In this document: positions 1-10,446 of the stretch, in pieces
Position numbering within the stretch: the stretch's first letter is position 1
Layout: the number at the start of each line of letters is the position of its first letter
From: Streptomyces sp. NBC_01233
GTDB taxonomy: Bacteria > Actinomycetota > Actinomycetes > Streptomycetales > Streptomycetaceae
DNA length: 64,000 nt
Direction: 5' to 3'
Assembly (NCBI RefSeq): GCF_035989305.1
Contig: NZ_CP108514.1
Coordinates: 3,162,501-3,226,500 of the forward strand
The notes under the pieces: generated by a model
Told to the model about the DNA's origin: nothing
The model's input: only the letters and a program-made list of their open reading frames with translations
Databases searched by the model: none
Made by a program: the position numbers and the translations under genes

Positions 1-1
1 G

Positions 2-556
2 ACCACCTGGGGCAACCTCTCCTCCGGCACCCTCCAGGTCCTCAAGGCCGGCACCGCCGCCTCGGGCTCCTTCACCTGGGCCAACGTCCCCGACCCGGAC
101 GGCTCGCCGACCGCGACCCGCAGCCAGGTGTCCGGCTCGAAGAAGTTCAACGGCGGCGAGGGCTGCCACTACGCCAACGACACGGTCTGGTTCACCACCA
201 AGGGCGACAACCGCGTCTGGCAGCTCAACCTCACGAACAACACGTACGAGCTGGCCTACGACGACTCCCTCGTCCCCGGCGGGGCCGCCCCGCTGACGGG
301 CGTCGACAACGTCACCGGATCCTCCTTCGGCGACCTGTACGTCGCCGAGGACGGCGGCACCATGGAGATCTGCGTGATCACCCCGGACGACGTGGTGGCG
401 CCCTTCCTGCGGATCACCGGCCAGTCCTCCTCGGAGATTGCCGGCCCGGCCTTCTCCCCGGCCGGCAACCGCCTCTACTTCTCCAGCCAGCGCGGCACCA
501 CCGGCAGCTCCTCCGCCGGCATCACGTACGAGGTCACGGGCCCGTTCCGCGTCTGA
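2..556 (+). CDS. PhoX-family (DUF839) alkaline phosphatase, C-terminal part
   Basis: This is the last 184 residues of a gene that begins outside the window; the frame is open from base 2. The segment KFNGGEGCHYAND followed by VWFTTKGDNRVWQL is the conserved acidic/glycine block of the DUF839/PhoX beta-propeller phosphatases, and GDLYVAEDGGTMEICVI and PAFSPAGNRLYFSSQRG are typical later blades. Known PhoX enzymes are Tat-exported, calcium- and iron-dependent phosphomonoesterases; the signal peptide and most metal ligands would lie upstream and cannot be checked. The gene ends at a TGA followed directly by a hairpin. The family call is good; phosphatase activity is inferred. Confidence 0.75.
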   Translation, partial: TTWGNLSSGTLQVLKAGTAASGSFTWANVPDPDGSPTATRSQVSGSKKFNGGEGCHYANDTVWFTTKGDNRVWQLNLTNNTYELAYDDSLVPGGAAPLTGVDNVTGSSFGDLYVAEDGGTMEICVITPDDVVAPFLRITGQSSSEIAGPAFSPAGNRLYFSSQRGTTGSSSAGITYEVTGPFRV

Positions 557-559
557 GGC

Positions 560-576
560 GCGGGGCGCAGCCCCGC
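560..576 (+). terminator. Hairpin after the PhoX-like gene
   Basis: A perfect stem of GCGGGGC and GCCCCGC with a GCA loop starts four bases after the TGA stop. There is no U-tract, which is usual for Streptomyces terminators. Confidence 0.5.
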
Positions 577-582
577 TCTTCA

Positions 583-624
583 GCCCCGCCGGCGTTTGAG
601 GCGCGGGGTCTGGGGCGGAGCCCC
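583..624. repeat. Dispersed GC-rich repeat, copy 1
   Basis: The block starting GCCCCGCCGGCGTTTGAGG and ending in a GGGGC-GGA-GCCCC hairpin recurs almost base for base at 48689-48730. Both copies lie between genes and both end in the same short palindrome, so it may act as a mobile or terminator-like intergenic repeat. Confidence 0.6.
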
Positions 625-651
625 AGGAGGCGGCGCCGCACCCGCACAACC

Positions 652-691
652 GGCCGCACCCCGACGGGTCCAAGCCCGCCGGGGTGCGGCC
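652..691. terminator. Strong hairpin between the PhoX-like gene and the convergent regulator
   Basis: GGCCGCACCCCGACGGG pairs with CCCGCCGGGGTGCGGCC (one A-C mismatch) around a 6-base loop. It lies 22 bp beyond the regulator's stop codon and can end transcription from both convergent genes. Confidence 0.65.
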
Positions 692-713
692 CCGTCATGA
701 GGCGGCGGCCCCG

Positions 714-1712
714 TCACGAGGCGACGGCCCCACCCTTGAGCAGCGCAGCGCCCAGCGGCGTCACCGTGTGCAGCACCGCGTTCCCCCGCCGCAGCGTGGT
801 GACCAGCCCCGCCTCCCGCATCACACACGCGTGCTGACTCGCCGAGGCCAGCGAGACCCCGGCCCGGCGGGCCAGTTCACTGGTGGTCGCCCCGTCCCCT
901 ATGGCCCGCAGCACCACCGACCGGGTGTGCCCCACCAGCTTGCCCAGGGTGCGCTGGCGCTGCTCCTCCACGGGCCGCGCCGCCTCACCCCCCGCCGGCG
1001 CCGAGGCCAACTGCGCCGCCGCCGGATAGACCAGCACCGGCGCCAGCTCCGGATCGTGCAGCGTCACCGCGGTGCGCCGGCAGAAGAACGACGGCTGGAG
1101 CAGCAGCCCGCGCCCCCGCAGCCGTACGTCCCGGTCCACCGGGTAGTCGCACTCCAGCACCGGCGCCCGCCAGCGCAGCATCGGCGGCAGGGAGGCCAGC
1201 AGTTCGTCCGCGCCCCCGTCCAGCAGGGCCCGTCCGCGCGCGGCCCGCTCGGCCTCGATCTGGGCCTGGATGTGCGTCCAGTAGGGCTCCACGGCCGCCC
1301 GGTGGTAGGCGCGCAGCTCGCCCATCAGCCTCGGCAGGTGCTTGGCTCCGCCGTCCGTGAACTCCCGTAGGCGCGGCGTCATCGCCGCACCGGCAGCCAG
1401 CAGCTGCAGCTCGTGCCGCATGCGCTCGGGACGGATCCCGCGCAGCGCGTCGAGGCCCACGTCCCACCCGTACTGCCCCTCCACAGGGGTCAAGAAATCG
1501 GGAAAATAACCACGGCTCGGTATGAGCGTACCGAGCGTGCGTGTTTCACTATTCAACCTGCTCCGGGTTTCCGTACGCCATTCACCGAACAACCGGGCAT
1601 CGCGCCGGTCTCTTAAGCGGTGAAAGCTGAGAATCGTTTCCCACAACGCATCGGGACGCCCTGCCATCCGTACGCGTGCCAGGTCCACTCCAGTGAAATG
1701 GATACGCAGCAC
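714..1712 (-). CDS. Winged-helix (ArsR-like) transcriptional regulator
   Basis: This is a 332-residue protein with a C-terminal helix-turn-helix: TTSELARRAGVSLASASQHA is followed by MREAGLVTTLRRGNAVLHTV, the typical ArsR wing. The N-terminal two thirds (starting LRIHFTGVDLARVRM) form a long Streptomyces-type sensor region with no motif I can name. The GTG at 1712 is preferred because AGGTGGGGG lies about 7 nt upstream; an in-frame ATG further up (1769) lacks a ribosome site. The gene is single, convergent with the PhoX-like gene and followed by a hairpin. The effector is unknown; no cysteine metal site of classical ArsR is visible. Confidence 0.75.
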   Translation of the reverse strand: MLRIHFTGVDLARVRMAGRPDALWETILSFHRLRDRRDARLFGEWRTETRSRLNSETRTLGTLIPSRGYFPDFLTPVEGQYGWDVGLDALRGIRPERMRHELQLLAAGAAMTPRLREFTDGGAKHLPRLMGELRAYHRAAVEPYWTHIQAQIEAERAARGRALLDGGADELLASLPPMLRWRAPVLECDYPVDRDVRLRGRGLLLQPSFFCRRTAVTLHDPELAPVLVYPAAAQLASAPAGGEAARPVEEQRQRTLGKLVGHTRSVVLRAIGDGATTSELARRAGVSLASASQHACVMREAGLVTTLRRGNAVLHTVTPLGAALLKGGAVAS

Positions 1713-2097
1713 CGAACCCCCACCTGTGCAACCGCAATCCCCCCGCCCCATGAGTATGCATGCCGTCACACGTGGTCACCACGCCCTTTCGGCCACAGTT
1801 GAAACCCCTTTCGGCAGGGGCGTGACAACCGAAATCCTGTACTCCGCCGGGCACACTCCGATGCGACCGAAACGCTCCGCGAAGGCCGTGGGGGGCTTTG
1901 CGGGGCCTGGCGGTCGGTCGCACGGGAAGCGCCGACGTGCCCGGCAGAATGACAGCGGCGGTGGACGGGTGGGGATCCGTCCACCGCCTGCTGGCGTAAA
2001 GGTTTGTTGAACAACGGAAATAGGCGCGCCCGCCGCCGGGCAGTCAGGGAACCCGGGGGCAGGCGCGGTCTATGGGAGCCCTTCGCAGGGCCGGGGG
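1713..2097. other. Intergenic region between ppdK and the ArsR-like gene
   Basis: These 385 bp hold the upstream region of the ArsR-like gene and the 3' region of ppdK. Apart from the ppdK hairpin at 1957-1988 no coding sequence is convincing: short frames here have no recognisable product and no ribosome site. Confidence 0.5.
1957..1988 (-). terminator. Hairpin downstream of ppdK
   Basis: The perfect 12-bp arms GGCGGTGGACGG and CCGTCCACCGCC enclose an 8-base loop about 110 bp past the ppdK stop. It is the only strong hairpin in this gap and is the likely ppdK terminator. Confidence 0.55.
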
Positions 2098-4806
<2,709 letters not shown>

Positions 4807-5170
4807 GGGTCTCGACTCCTCGAGGCTCGGTGGCTGCCCTGACGGCCAGGAACATACCCAGATCGAAGGCTTCTGGGTACGTCCACTTGGTCGTCATACG
4901 GCTGTAACCACCCGTGCGCCAGCAGATCGAAAGTAACTCATGGGTAATCAGAAAGTACCAACAGCCTTCACCTCTCGAAGGGGGAGGGGGATCCTGAGGC
5001 CTGATCACGCTCGGATGAGCGATCATCGATCCATTTGCATTCAAGAGTTGAACGCACAAAGGGTGGCACCCAGTGCCACCCTTTGAAAGTCTTACCCGTG
5101 ACTTCAGTGCTCATATGAGCGAAACCCTTCCCATGCGTGGCGTATATCACGCGCCACGGAGGGCGATTTG
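4807..5170. other. Intergenic region: ppdK upstream region and dus 3' end
   Basis: These 364 bp contain the ppdK ribosome site (GAGGAG), an AT-richer stretch at about 4880-5055 where its promoter should lie, and the dus terminator hairpin at 5058-5084. No small gene or riboswitch was recognised. Confidence 0.5.
5058..5084 (-). terminator. Perfect hairpin downstream of dus
   Basis: AAAGGGTGGCAC pairs perfectly with GTGCCACCCTTT around a 3-base loop. It lies 86 bp past the dus stop, between dus and the ppdK upstream region. Confidence 0.75.
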
Positions 5171-6313
5171 TCAGCCTCCGGAGGTGTCCAGTTCAGCGCC
5201 CTCGCTCACACCCGCGCAGTCGTACGGGTCCTTCAGCCAGCCGTCCGGCAGGACAACTCGGTTGTTTCCGGACGTCCGGCCGCGCGGGCCGTCCGCACTC
5301 TCGGGCCACGCCTGGTCCAGGTCCAGCTCGCTCAGATGAGCGTCCAGCTCTGCCAGCGAAGAAGTGACCGCGAGCTTCTTGCGCATCTCGGACCCGACCG
5401 AGAACCCCTTCAGGTACCAGGCCACGTGCTTACGGAAGTCGATCACCCCGCGCGCCTCGTCGCCGATCCACTCACCCAGCAGCTGTGCGTGCCGGTGCAT
5501 GGTGGCCGCGACCTCGCGCAGCGTCGGCTTGTGGAAGTCCTCCGGGCGGCCCTCGAAGGCCGCCACCAGGTCGTTGAACAGCCACGGCCGCCCCAGGCAG
5601 CCGCGGCCCACCACCACGCCGTCGCAGCCGGTCTCGCGGACCATGCGCAGGGCGTCCTCGGCGCACCAGATGTCGCCGTTGCCGAGCACCGGGATCTCCG
5701 GCACGTGCTCCTTGAGCCGCGCGATGGCGTCCCAGTCGGCGGTGCCGCCGTAGTGCTGGGCCGTGGTCCGCCCGTGCAGGGCTATGGCGGTGACCCCCTC
5801 CTCGACGGCGATCCGGCCGGCGTCGAGGTAGGTGAGGTGGTCGTCGTTGATGCCCTTGCGCATCTTCATGGTCACCGGCAGGTCGCCGGCGCCGGCGACG
5901 GCCTCGCGGAGGATCGCGCGGAGCAGGTTGCGCTTGTACGGGAGGGCCGAGCCGCCGCCCTTGCGGGTGACCTTGGGGACCGGGCAGCCGAAGTTGAGGT
6001 CGATGTGGTCGGCGCGGTCCTCTTCGACGATCATCCGGACGGCCTTGCCGACCGTCGCCGGGTCCACCCCGTACAGCTGAATCGAGCGGGGCTTCTCGGT
6101 CTCGTCGAAGTGGATCAGCTGCATGGTCTTCTCGTTGCGCTCGACCAGGGCGCGGGTCGTGATCATCTCGCTCACGAACAGCCCCTTGCCGCCCGAGAAC
6201 TCCCGGCAGAGGGTACGGAACGGGGCATTGGTGATGCCGGCCATGGGCGCGAGCACCACCGGGGGCTGCACGGTGTGCGGGCCGATCGCGAGAGGCGGAG
6301 GGAGCGTGGTCAT
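5171..6313 (-). CDS. dusB: tRNA-dihydrouridine synthase (DusB type)
   Basis: This is a 380-residue FMN enzyme that reduces specific uridines of tRNA to dihydrouridine. The TIM-barrel start VVLAPMAGITNAPFR, the catalytic block DLNFGCPVPKVTRKGGGSAL (active-site Cys) and MKMRKGI, ALHGRT and GNGDIW are all in order; the C-terminal helical tRNA-binding domain follows from about residue 240. The ATG at 6313 was chosen because family homology begins there; a second in-frame ATG lies six codons upstream (6331). It is divergent from the MFS gene with a gap of about 50 bp, so both promoters must sit in or overlap that gap. Confidence 0.93.
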   Translation of the reverse strand: MTTLPPPLAIGPHTVQPPVVLAPMAGITNAPFRTLCREFSGGKGLFVSEMITTRALVERNEKTMQLIHFDETEKPRSIQLYGVDPATVGKAVRMIVEEDRADHIDLNFGCPVPKVTRKGGGSALPYKRNLLRAILREAVAGAGDLPVTMKMRKGINDDHLTYLDAGRIAVEEGVTAIALHGRTTAQHYGGTADWDAIARLKEHVPEIPVLGNGDIWCAEDALRMVRETGCDGVVVGRGCLGRPWLFNDLVAAFEGRPEDFHKPTLREVAATMHRHAQLLGEWIGDEARGVIDFRKHVAWYLKGFSVGSEMRKKLAVTSSLAELDAHLSELDLDQAWPESADGPRGRTSGNNRVVLPDGWLKDPYDCAGVSEGAELDTSGG

Positions 6314-6365
6314 CCGCCCATTGTCCCGCATGCCGAGGGGGTGGGGCAGACGTAGCATCGGCGGC

Positions 6366-7814
6366 ATGATCGAGTCGAGTCCCCGGCAGCGCATGCTCGT
6401 CCTGGCGATCTGCTGCATGAGCCTGCTGATCGTCAGCCTCGACAACACCGTGCTCAACGTCGCGCTCCCGTCGATGCGCCGTGAACTCGACGCCTCGGTC
6501 GCGGGGCTGCAGTGGACCATCGACGCGTACACCCTGGTCCTGGCCTCGCTGCTGATGCTCGCGGGCTCCACGGCCGACCGGATCGGCCGCCGCAAGGTGT
6601 TCGTGGCCGGCCTGCTGGCCTTCACCGCCGGCTCCCTGCTGTGCTCGCTCGCCCCCAGCCTCGGCTGGCTCATCGTCTTCCGGATGGTGCAGGCGATCGG
6701 CGGCGCGATGCTCAACCCGGTGGCGATGTCGATCATCACCAACACCTTCACCGATCCGGCCGAGCGGGCCCGGGCCATCGGCGTGTGGGGCGCGGTCGGG
6801 GGCGTCTCCATGGCCGCGGGGCCCCTGATCGGCGGAGTGCTGGTGGACTCCGTGGGCTGGCGCTCGATCTTCCTGATCAACCTGCCGATCGGTCTGGCCG
6901 CGCTCGTGCTGACCCTGCGCCACATCCCCGAGTCCCGGGCGGCCCGGCCTCGGCGTCCGGACCCGGTGGGCCAGGTGCTGGTCATCGCACTGCTCGGCAG
7001 TCTGACGTACGGGATCATCGAGGCCCCGGCGGCCGGCTGGCGCTCGCCGCTGATCATGGGGTGCGCGGTGGTGGCGGTCGCCTCGCTCGTGGGGCTGCTG
7101 GTCTACGAGCCCCGGCGCGAGGACCCCCTGATCGATCTCCGGTTCTTCCGGAGTGCGCCCTTCAGCGGCTCGACCGTGATCGCGATCAGCGCCTTCGCCG
7201 GACTGGCCGGCTTCCTCTTCCTGAACACGCTGTACCTCCAGGACGTACGGGGGCTCAGCGCCCTGCACGCCGGGCTCTACATGCTGCCGATGGCGGCGCT
7301 GACCGTCCTCTTCGCGCCGCTGGCGGGGCGGCTGGTGGGCAGCCGGGGGCCGCGGATCTGCCTGCTGATCGCGGGCGTGGCGATGGCGGCGAGCGGGCTG
7401 CTGTTCGCCCTGTTCGAGGCCGAGACGTCCAACCCGCTCCTGTTCACCGGGTACGTCCTGTTCGGGCTCGGCTTCGGCATGGTGAACGCGCCGATCACCA
7501 ATACGGCGGTATCGGGGATGCCGCGCTCCCAGGCGGGCGTCGCGGCCGCCATCGCCTCGACCAGCCGGCAGACCGGCGGCACGCTGGGCGTCGCGGTCAT
7601 CGGCTCGGTCCTGGCGGCGGGGCTGGCCGGCGGCTCCGACTTCTCCGGGGCCGCGCAGCCGGCCTGGTGGATCATCACGCTGTGCGGACTGGCGGTGCTG
7701 GTCGTGGGTGCGGTGACGAGCGGGAACTGGGCCCGCGCGACGGCGGAGCGCACGGCCCGCACCCTGGAGGAGCCCGTCAGTCCGTCCGCGACCGCGGGCT
7801 CGCCGCGCGCCTGA
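6366..7814 (+). CDS. MFS drug:H+ antiporter (DHA2, 14-TM type)
   Basis: This 482-residue integral membrane protein carries the DHA2 signatures: LDNTVLNVALPSM in helix 1, GSTADRIGRRKVF in the first cytoplasmic loop and GWRSIFLINLPIGLAAL (motif C region) after AAGPLIGGVLVDSVG. Fourteen hydrophobic segments can be counted. Such proteins export hydrophobic drugs or metabolites in exchange for protons. The ATG at 6366 precedes the first helix by about 11 residues; the ribosome site is weak. It is divergent from dusB and converges on a MarR gene 36 bp downstream. The substrate cannot be predicted. Confidence 0.9.
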   Translation: MIESSPRQRMLVLAICCMSLLIVSLDNTVLNVALPSMRRELDASVAGLQWTIDAYTLVLASLLMLAGSTADRIGRRKVFVAGLLAFTAGSLLCSLAPSLGWLIVFRMVQAIGGAMLNPVAMSIITNTFTDPAERARAIGVWGAVGGVSMAAGPLIGGVLVDSVGWRSIFLINLPIGLAALVLTLRHIPESRAARPRRPDPVGQVLVIALLGSLTYGIIEAPAAGWRSPLIMGCAVVAVASLVGLLVYEPRREDPLIDLRFFRSAPFSGSTVIAISAFAGLAGFLFLNTLYLQDVRGLSALHAGLYMLPMAALTVLFAPLAGRLVGSRGPRICLLIAGVAMAASGLLFALFEAETSNPLLFTGYVLFGLGFGMVNAPITNTAVSGMPRSQAGVAAAIASTSRQTGGTLGVAVIGSVLAAGLAGGSDFSGAAQPAWWIITLCGLAVLVVGAVTSGNWARATAERTARTLEEPVSPSATAGSPRA

Positions 7815-7850
7815 CCGCGGGCATGGCCCCGCGGCCGGCCGGTGCGGCGC

Positions 7851-8315
7851 CTACTCGTCGCAGTTGAAGTCCTCAGCCGAGGTGTTGACCCGGTCGAGGA
7901 GGCCGCGCAGGAGCTCGCGCTCCTGGTCCGACAGCCCCGCGAAGATGCCGCCCTCGACCTCGTCGAGGGCGGCGTTCGTCTTGCGCAGGGCGGCCTCCCC
8001 GGCAGTGGTGATGGCCACGTTGTGACGGCGCCGGTCGGCCGGGTCCCGGCGGCGTTCGGCCAGGCCGTCGCCCTCCAGGTCGTTCAGGATCCCGACGAGC
8101 ACGCTCGGGTCCACCTCCAGCCGCTCGGCGAGTGCCCGCTGGCTGATGGGGCCGCCCTCCAAGTGCATCAGCGTCATCGCGTGCCGCGGGGTGAGCCCGG
8201 CAGCGCTGAGCGCCCTCTTCATCCGGGTCTGGGTGACCGATCCGTGCCAGGCGAGCAGCAGGCCCAGCCGCTGCGGGGGGTGCGATCCGTCCTGATCTGC
8301 CGTCATGGTCCACAT
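7851..8315 (-). CDS. MarR-family transcriptional regulator
   Basis: This 154-residue winged-helix dimer has the MarR core: MTLMHLEGGPISQRALAERL (first helices), recognition helix VDPSVLVGILNDLEGDGL and the wing RRRDPADRRRHNVAI. The ATG at 8315 fits a leaderless start because TAGATT, a good -10, lies 7 nt upstream; an alternative ATG is at 8306. It is divergent from the DoxX-like gene, with three inverted repeats in the 82-bp gap. MarR proteins usually repress themselves and the divergent gene in response to phenolic or oxidative signals, so the DoxX-like protein is the likely target. Confidence 0.9.
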   Translation of the reverse strand: MWTMTADQDGSHPPQRLGLLLAWHGSVTQTRMKRALSAAGLTPRHAMTLMHLEGGPISQRALAERLEVDPSVLVGILNDLEGDGLAERRRDPADRRRHNVAITTAGEAALRKTNAALDEVEGGIFAGLSDQERELLRGLLDRVNTSAEDFNCDE

Positions 8316-8320
8316 CGTAG

Positions 8321-8337
8321 CAATCTAGAAATGATTG
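8321..8337. promoter_or_regulatory. Palindrome over the marR -10 region
   Basis: CAATC-N7-GATTG is a perfect inverted repeat covering the presumed -10 (TAGATT on the minus strand) of the MarR gene. Its place suggests an autorepression operator. Confidence 0.5.
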
Positions 8338-8350
8338 CATTGGAGATATC

Positions 8351-8388
8351 ATTGATGCTATTCAATGGTTTCACACTATCGACCATTG
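8351..8388. promoter_or_regulatory. Two further inverted repeats between marR and the DoxX-like gene
   Basis: ATTGA-N6-TCAAT (8351-8366) and CAATGG-N14-CCATTG (8363-8388) overlap each other and end 9 bp before the DoxX ATG. The shared CAAT/ATTG half sites match the palindrome at 8321 and suggest one regulator, probably the divergent MarR protein. Confidence 0.45.
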
Positions 8389-8397
8389 GAGACCTGC

Positions 8398-8742
8398 ATG
8401 TTCATCGCCTACGCCGTTGTCGGCGGCCTGCTCGCCCTCGTCCTGGCCGCCTCCGCCACCTTCACCCTCCAGCGCAACGACCAGATCCTCGCCAGCATGC
8501 AGAAGGTCCAAGTCCCGGACTCGTGGCTGCCGCGACTGGCCACACTCAAGGCGGTCGGCGCGATCGGGCTGGTCGCCGGCCTGTGGGTGACGCCGCTCGG
8601 CGTGGCCGCCGCCATCGGCGTGACCCTCTACTTCATCGGCGCGGTCATCAGCCACCTGCGCGTCAAGGACTACGAACTCGCACCGGCGGCCGTTCTCGCC
8701 CTGGTCGCGGCGGCGGCCCTGGTTCTGCGGATCCTCTCGTGA
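8398..8742 (+). CDS. DoxX-like membrane protein
   Basis: This 114-residue protein has four predicted membrane helices and the DoxX-like features PRLATLKAVGAIGLVAGL (helix 2) and AAAIGVTLYFIGAVISHLR (helix 3). The ATG at 8398 has GGAG 9 nt upstream. DoxX-like proteins are linked to redox stress and often pair with regulators; the biochemical role is not established. It is divergent from the MarR gene and likely controlled by it. Confidence 0.85.
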   Translation: MFIAYAVVGGLLALVLAASATFTLQRNDQILASMQKVQVPDSWLPRLATLKAVGAIGLVAGLWVTPLGVAAAIGVTLYFIGAVISHLRVKDYELAPAAVLALVAAAALVLRILS

Positions 8743-8751
8743 CGCTGACGA

Positions 8752-8775
8752 GTGACAGATATTGAAATCTGTCAC
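8752..8775. promoter_or_regulatory. Perfect palindrome upstream of the aldo-keto reductase (probable TetR operator)
   Basis: The 9-bp arms GTGACAGAT and ATCTGTCAC are separated by 6 bp and lie 21 bp before the AKR start codon. Size and symmetry are those of TetR-family operators, and a TetR gene follows the AKR gene. Confidence 0.6.
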
Positions 8776-8796
8776 CCGTCATGCCATTCTCGTTCC

Positions 8797-9831
8797 ATGA
8801 CGAAGAACGAGAACACGCAGACGACCACCCTCGGCAGCACCGGCCCCTCCGTCTTCCCGCTGGGGCTGGGCTGCATGGGGATGTCCGCCCTCTACGGGGA
8901 GGCCGACCGCGCCGAGTCCCTCGCGACCATCCACGCCGCCCTGGACGCGGGCGTCACGCTGCTCGACACCGGCGACTTCTACGGCATGGGCCATAACGAG
9001 CTGCTCATCAACGAAGCCCTGCGCACGGCGCCCGCCGCGGCCCGCGAGCAGGCGCTGACCAGCGTGAAGTTCGGCGCGCTGCGCACGGTGGAGGGCGGGT
9101 TCACCGGCTATGACGGGCGGCCCGAGGCCGTCAAGAACTTCCTGGCCTACTCGCTCCAGCGGCTCGGCCGGGACCACATCGACATCTACCGGATCGCCCG
9201 CGCGGACCCGGACGTGCCGATCGAGGAGAGCGTCGGGGCCATCGCCGAGGCGGTCGAGGCCGGGCACGTGCGCCACATCGGCCTGTCCGAGGTCGGTGCG
9301 GACACCCTGCGCCGGGCCGCCGCCGTGGCCCCGATCTCCGACCTCCAGATCGAGTACTCGCTGATCTCCCGCGGCATCGAGGACGAGATCCTGCCGACCG
9401 CCCGCGAGCTCGGCATCGGGATCACGGCGTACGGAGTGCTGTCCCGCGGCCTGATCAGCGGCCACTTCACCCGCGACCGCGCGCTGGCCCCGGGCGACTT
9501 CCGCGGTATGAGCCCCCGATTCCAGGGCGAGAACCTCGGCCGGAACCTCGACCTGGTCGACGCCCTGCGCAAGGTCTCCGAGGACAAGGGGGTGAGCGTC
9601 GCCCAGACCGCGATCGCCTGGGTGCTCGCCCAGGGCCCCCGGCACGGCGTGGACATCGTGCCGCTGGTGGGCGCCCGGCGCCGGGACCGGCTCGCCGAGG
9701 CACTGGGTGCCATGGACGTCACGTTCAGCGCCGCCGACCTGGCCGCCGTCGAGGAGGCCGTGCCCGCCGGGGCCGCAGCCGGAGCGAGGTACCCGGAGGC
9801 CCAGATGGCCCACCTCGACAGTGAACACTGA
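8797..9831 (+). CDS. Aldo-keto reductase
   Basis: This 344-residue (alpha/beta)8-barrel NADPH oxidoreductase shows the AKR order: LGLGCMGMS near residue 20, DTGDFYGMGHNELL with catalytic Asp and Tyr, a Lys in TSVKFG, and the C-terminal cofactor segment PLVGARRRDRLAEAL. The usual HRxDP catalytic-His motif reads ARADPDVPIEE, so the His is replaced. The ATG at 8797 starts just before the family homology. A perfect palindrome lies upstream and a TetR gene 21 bp downstream, which suggests an autoregulated AKR-TetR operon. The substrate is unknown. Confidence 0.88.
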   Translation: MTKNENTQTTTLGSTGPSVFPLGLGCMGMSALYGEADRAESLATIHAALDAGVTLLDTGDFYGMGHNELLINEALRTAPAAAREQALTSVKFGALRTVEGGFTGYDGRPEAVKNFLAYSLQRLGRDHIDIYRIARADPDVPIEESVGAIAEAVEAGHVRHIGLSEVGADTLRRAAAVAPISDLQIEYSLISRGIEDEILPTARELGIGITAYGVLSRGLISGHFTRDRALAPGDFRGMSPRFQGENLGRNLDLVDALRKVSEDKGVSVAQTAIAWVLAQGPRHGVDIVPLVGARRRDRLAEALGAMDVTFSAADLAAVEEAVPAGAAAGARYPEAQMAHLDSEH

Positions 9832-9852
9832 GCTGACGGTACGGTCGTACCC

Positions 9853-10446
9853 ATGCCCCCCGCTGCCGCCGAGCCACTGACCCCCGAGCGCATCCTCGAA
9901 ACCACCGAGGAGGTGCTGCGCCGCTTCGGCCCCACCAAGGCGACCGTGGTGGACGTGGCGCGCGCGCTCGGTGTCAGCCACGGCAGCGTGTACCGGCACT
10001 TCCCGTCGAAGGCGGCGCTGCGCGAGGCCGTCACGGACCGCTGGCTCGCCAAGAGCGTGGTCCTGCTGGAGGAGATCACCTCGGCGCCCGCCGAGAGCGC
10101 CCCCTCCAAGCTGGAGGCGTGGCTCGGTGCCCTCTTCGAGGCCAAGCGCCACAAGGCGGGCGCGGATCCGGAGCTGTTCGCGACCTACACCGTGCTGCTC
10201 GCCGAGAACAGCGGCGTGGTGGACACGCATCTGGCCGAGCTGATCGACCAGCTGGCCCGGATCATCGCGGAGGGCGTCGCCGCCGGGACGCTCGCCGCCG
10301 AGGACGTGCCGGCCGCCGCCCGGGCGGTCTTCGATGCCACCGGCCGCTTCCACGACCCGCAGTACGCGGCCGACTGGCTCTCACCCACGATCTTCACGGA
10401 GTTCGAGGCGGTCACCACACTGGTCATCCGGGGCCTGCGCGCCTGA
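9853..10446 (+). CDS. TetR-family transcriptional regulator
   Basis: This 197-residue regulator has an N-terminal HTH at about residues 15-58: TKATVVDVARALGVSHGSVY, then RHFPSKAALREAV, a classic TetR recognition region. The C-terminal ligand domain is all helical with LFATYTVLLAENSGVVDTHL. It follows the AKR gene by 21 bp and probably binds the palindrome at 8752-8775. The next ORF continues in the same reading frame directly after this TGA stop. Confidence 0.9.
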   Translation: MPPAAAEPLTPERILETTEEVLRRFGPTKATVVDVARALGVSHGSVYRHFPSKAALREAVTDRWLAKSVVLLEEITSAPAESAPSKLEAWLGALFEAKRHKAGADPELFATYTVLLAENSGVVDTHLAELIDQLARIIAEGVAAGTLAAEDVPAAARAVFDATGRFHDPQYAADWLSPTIFTEFEAVTTLVIRGLRA

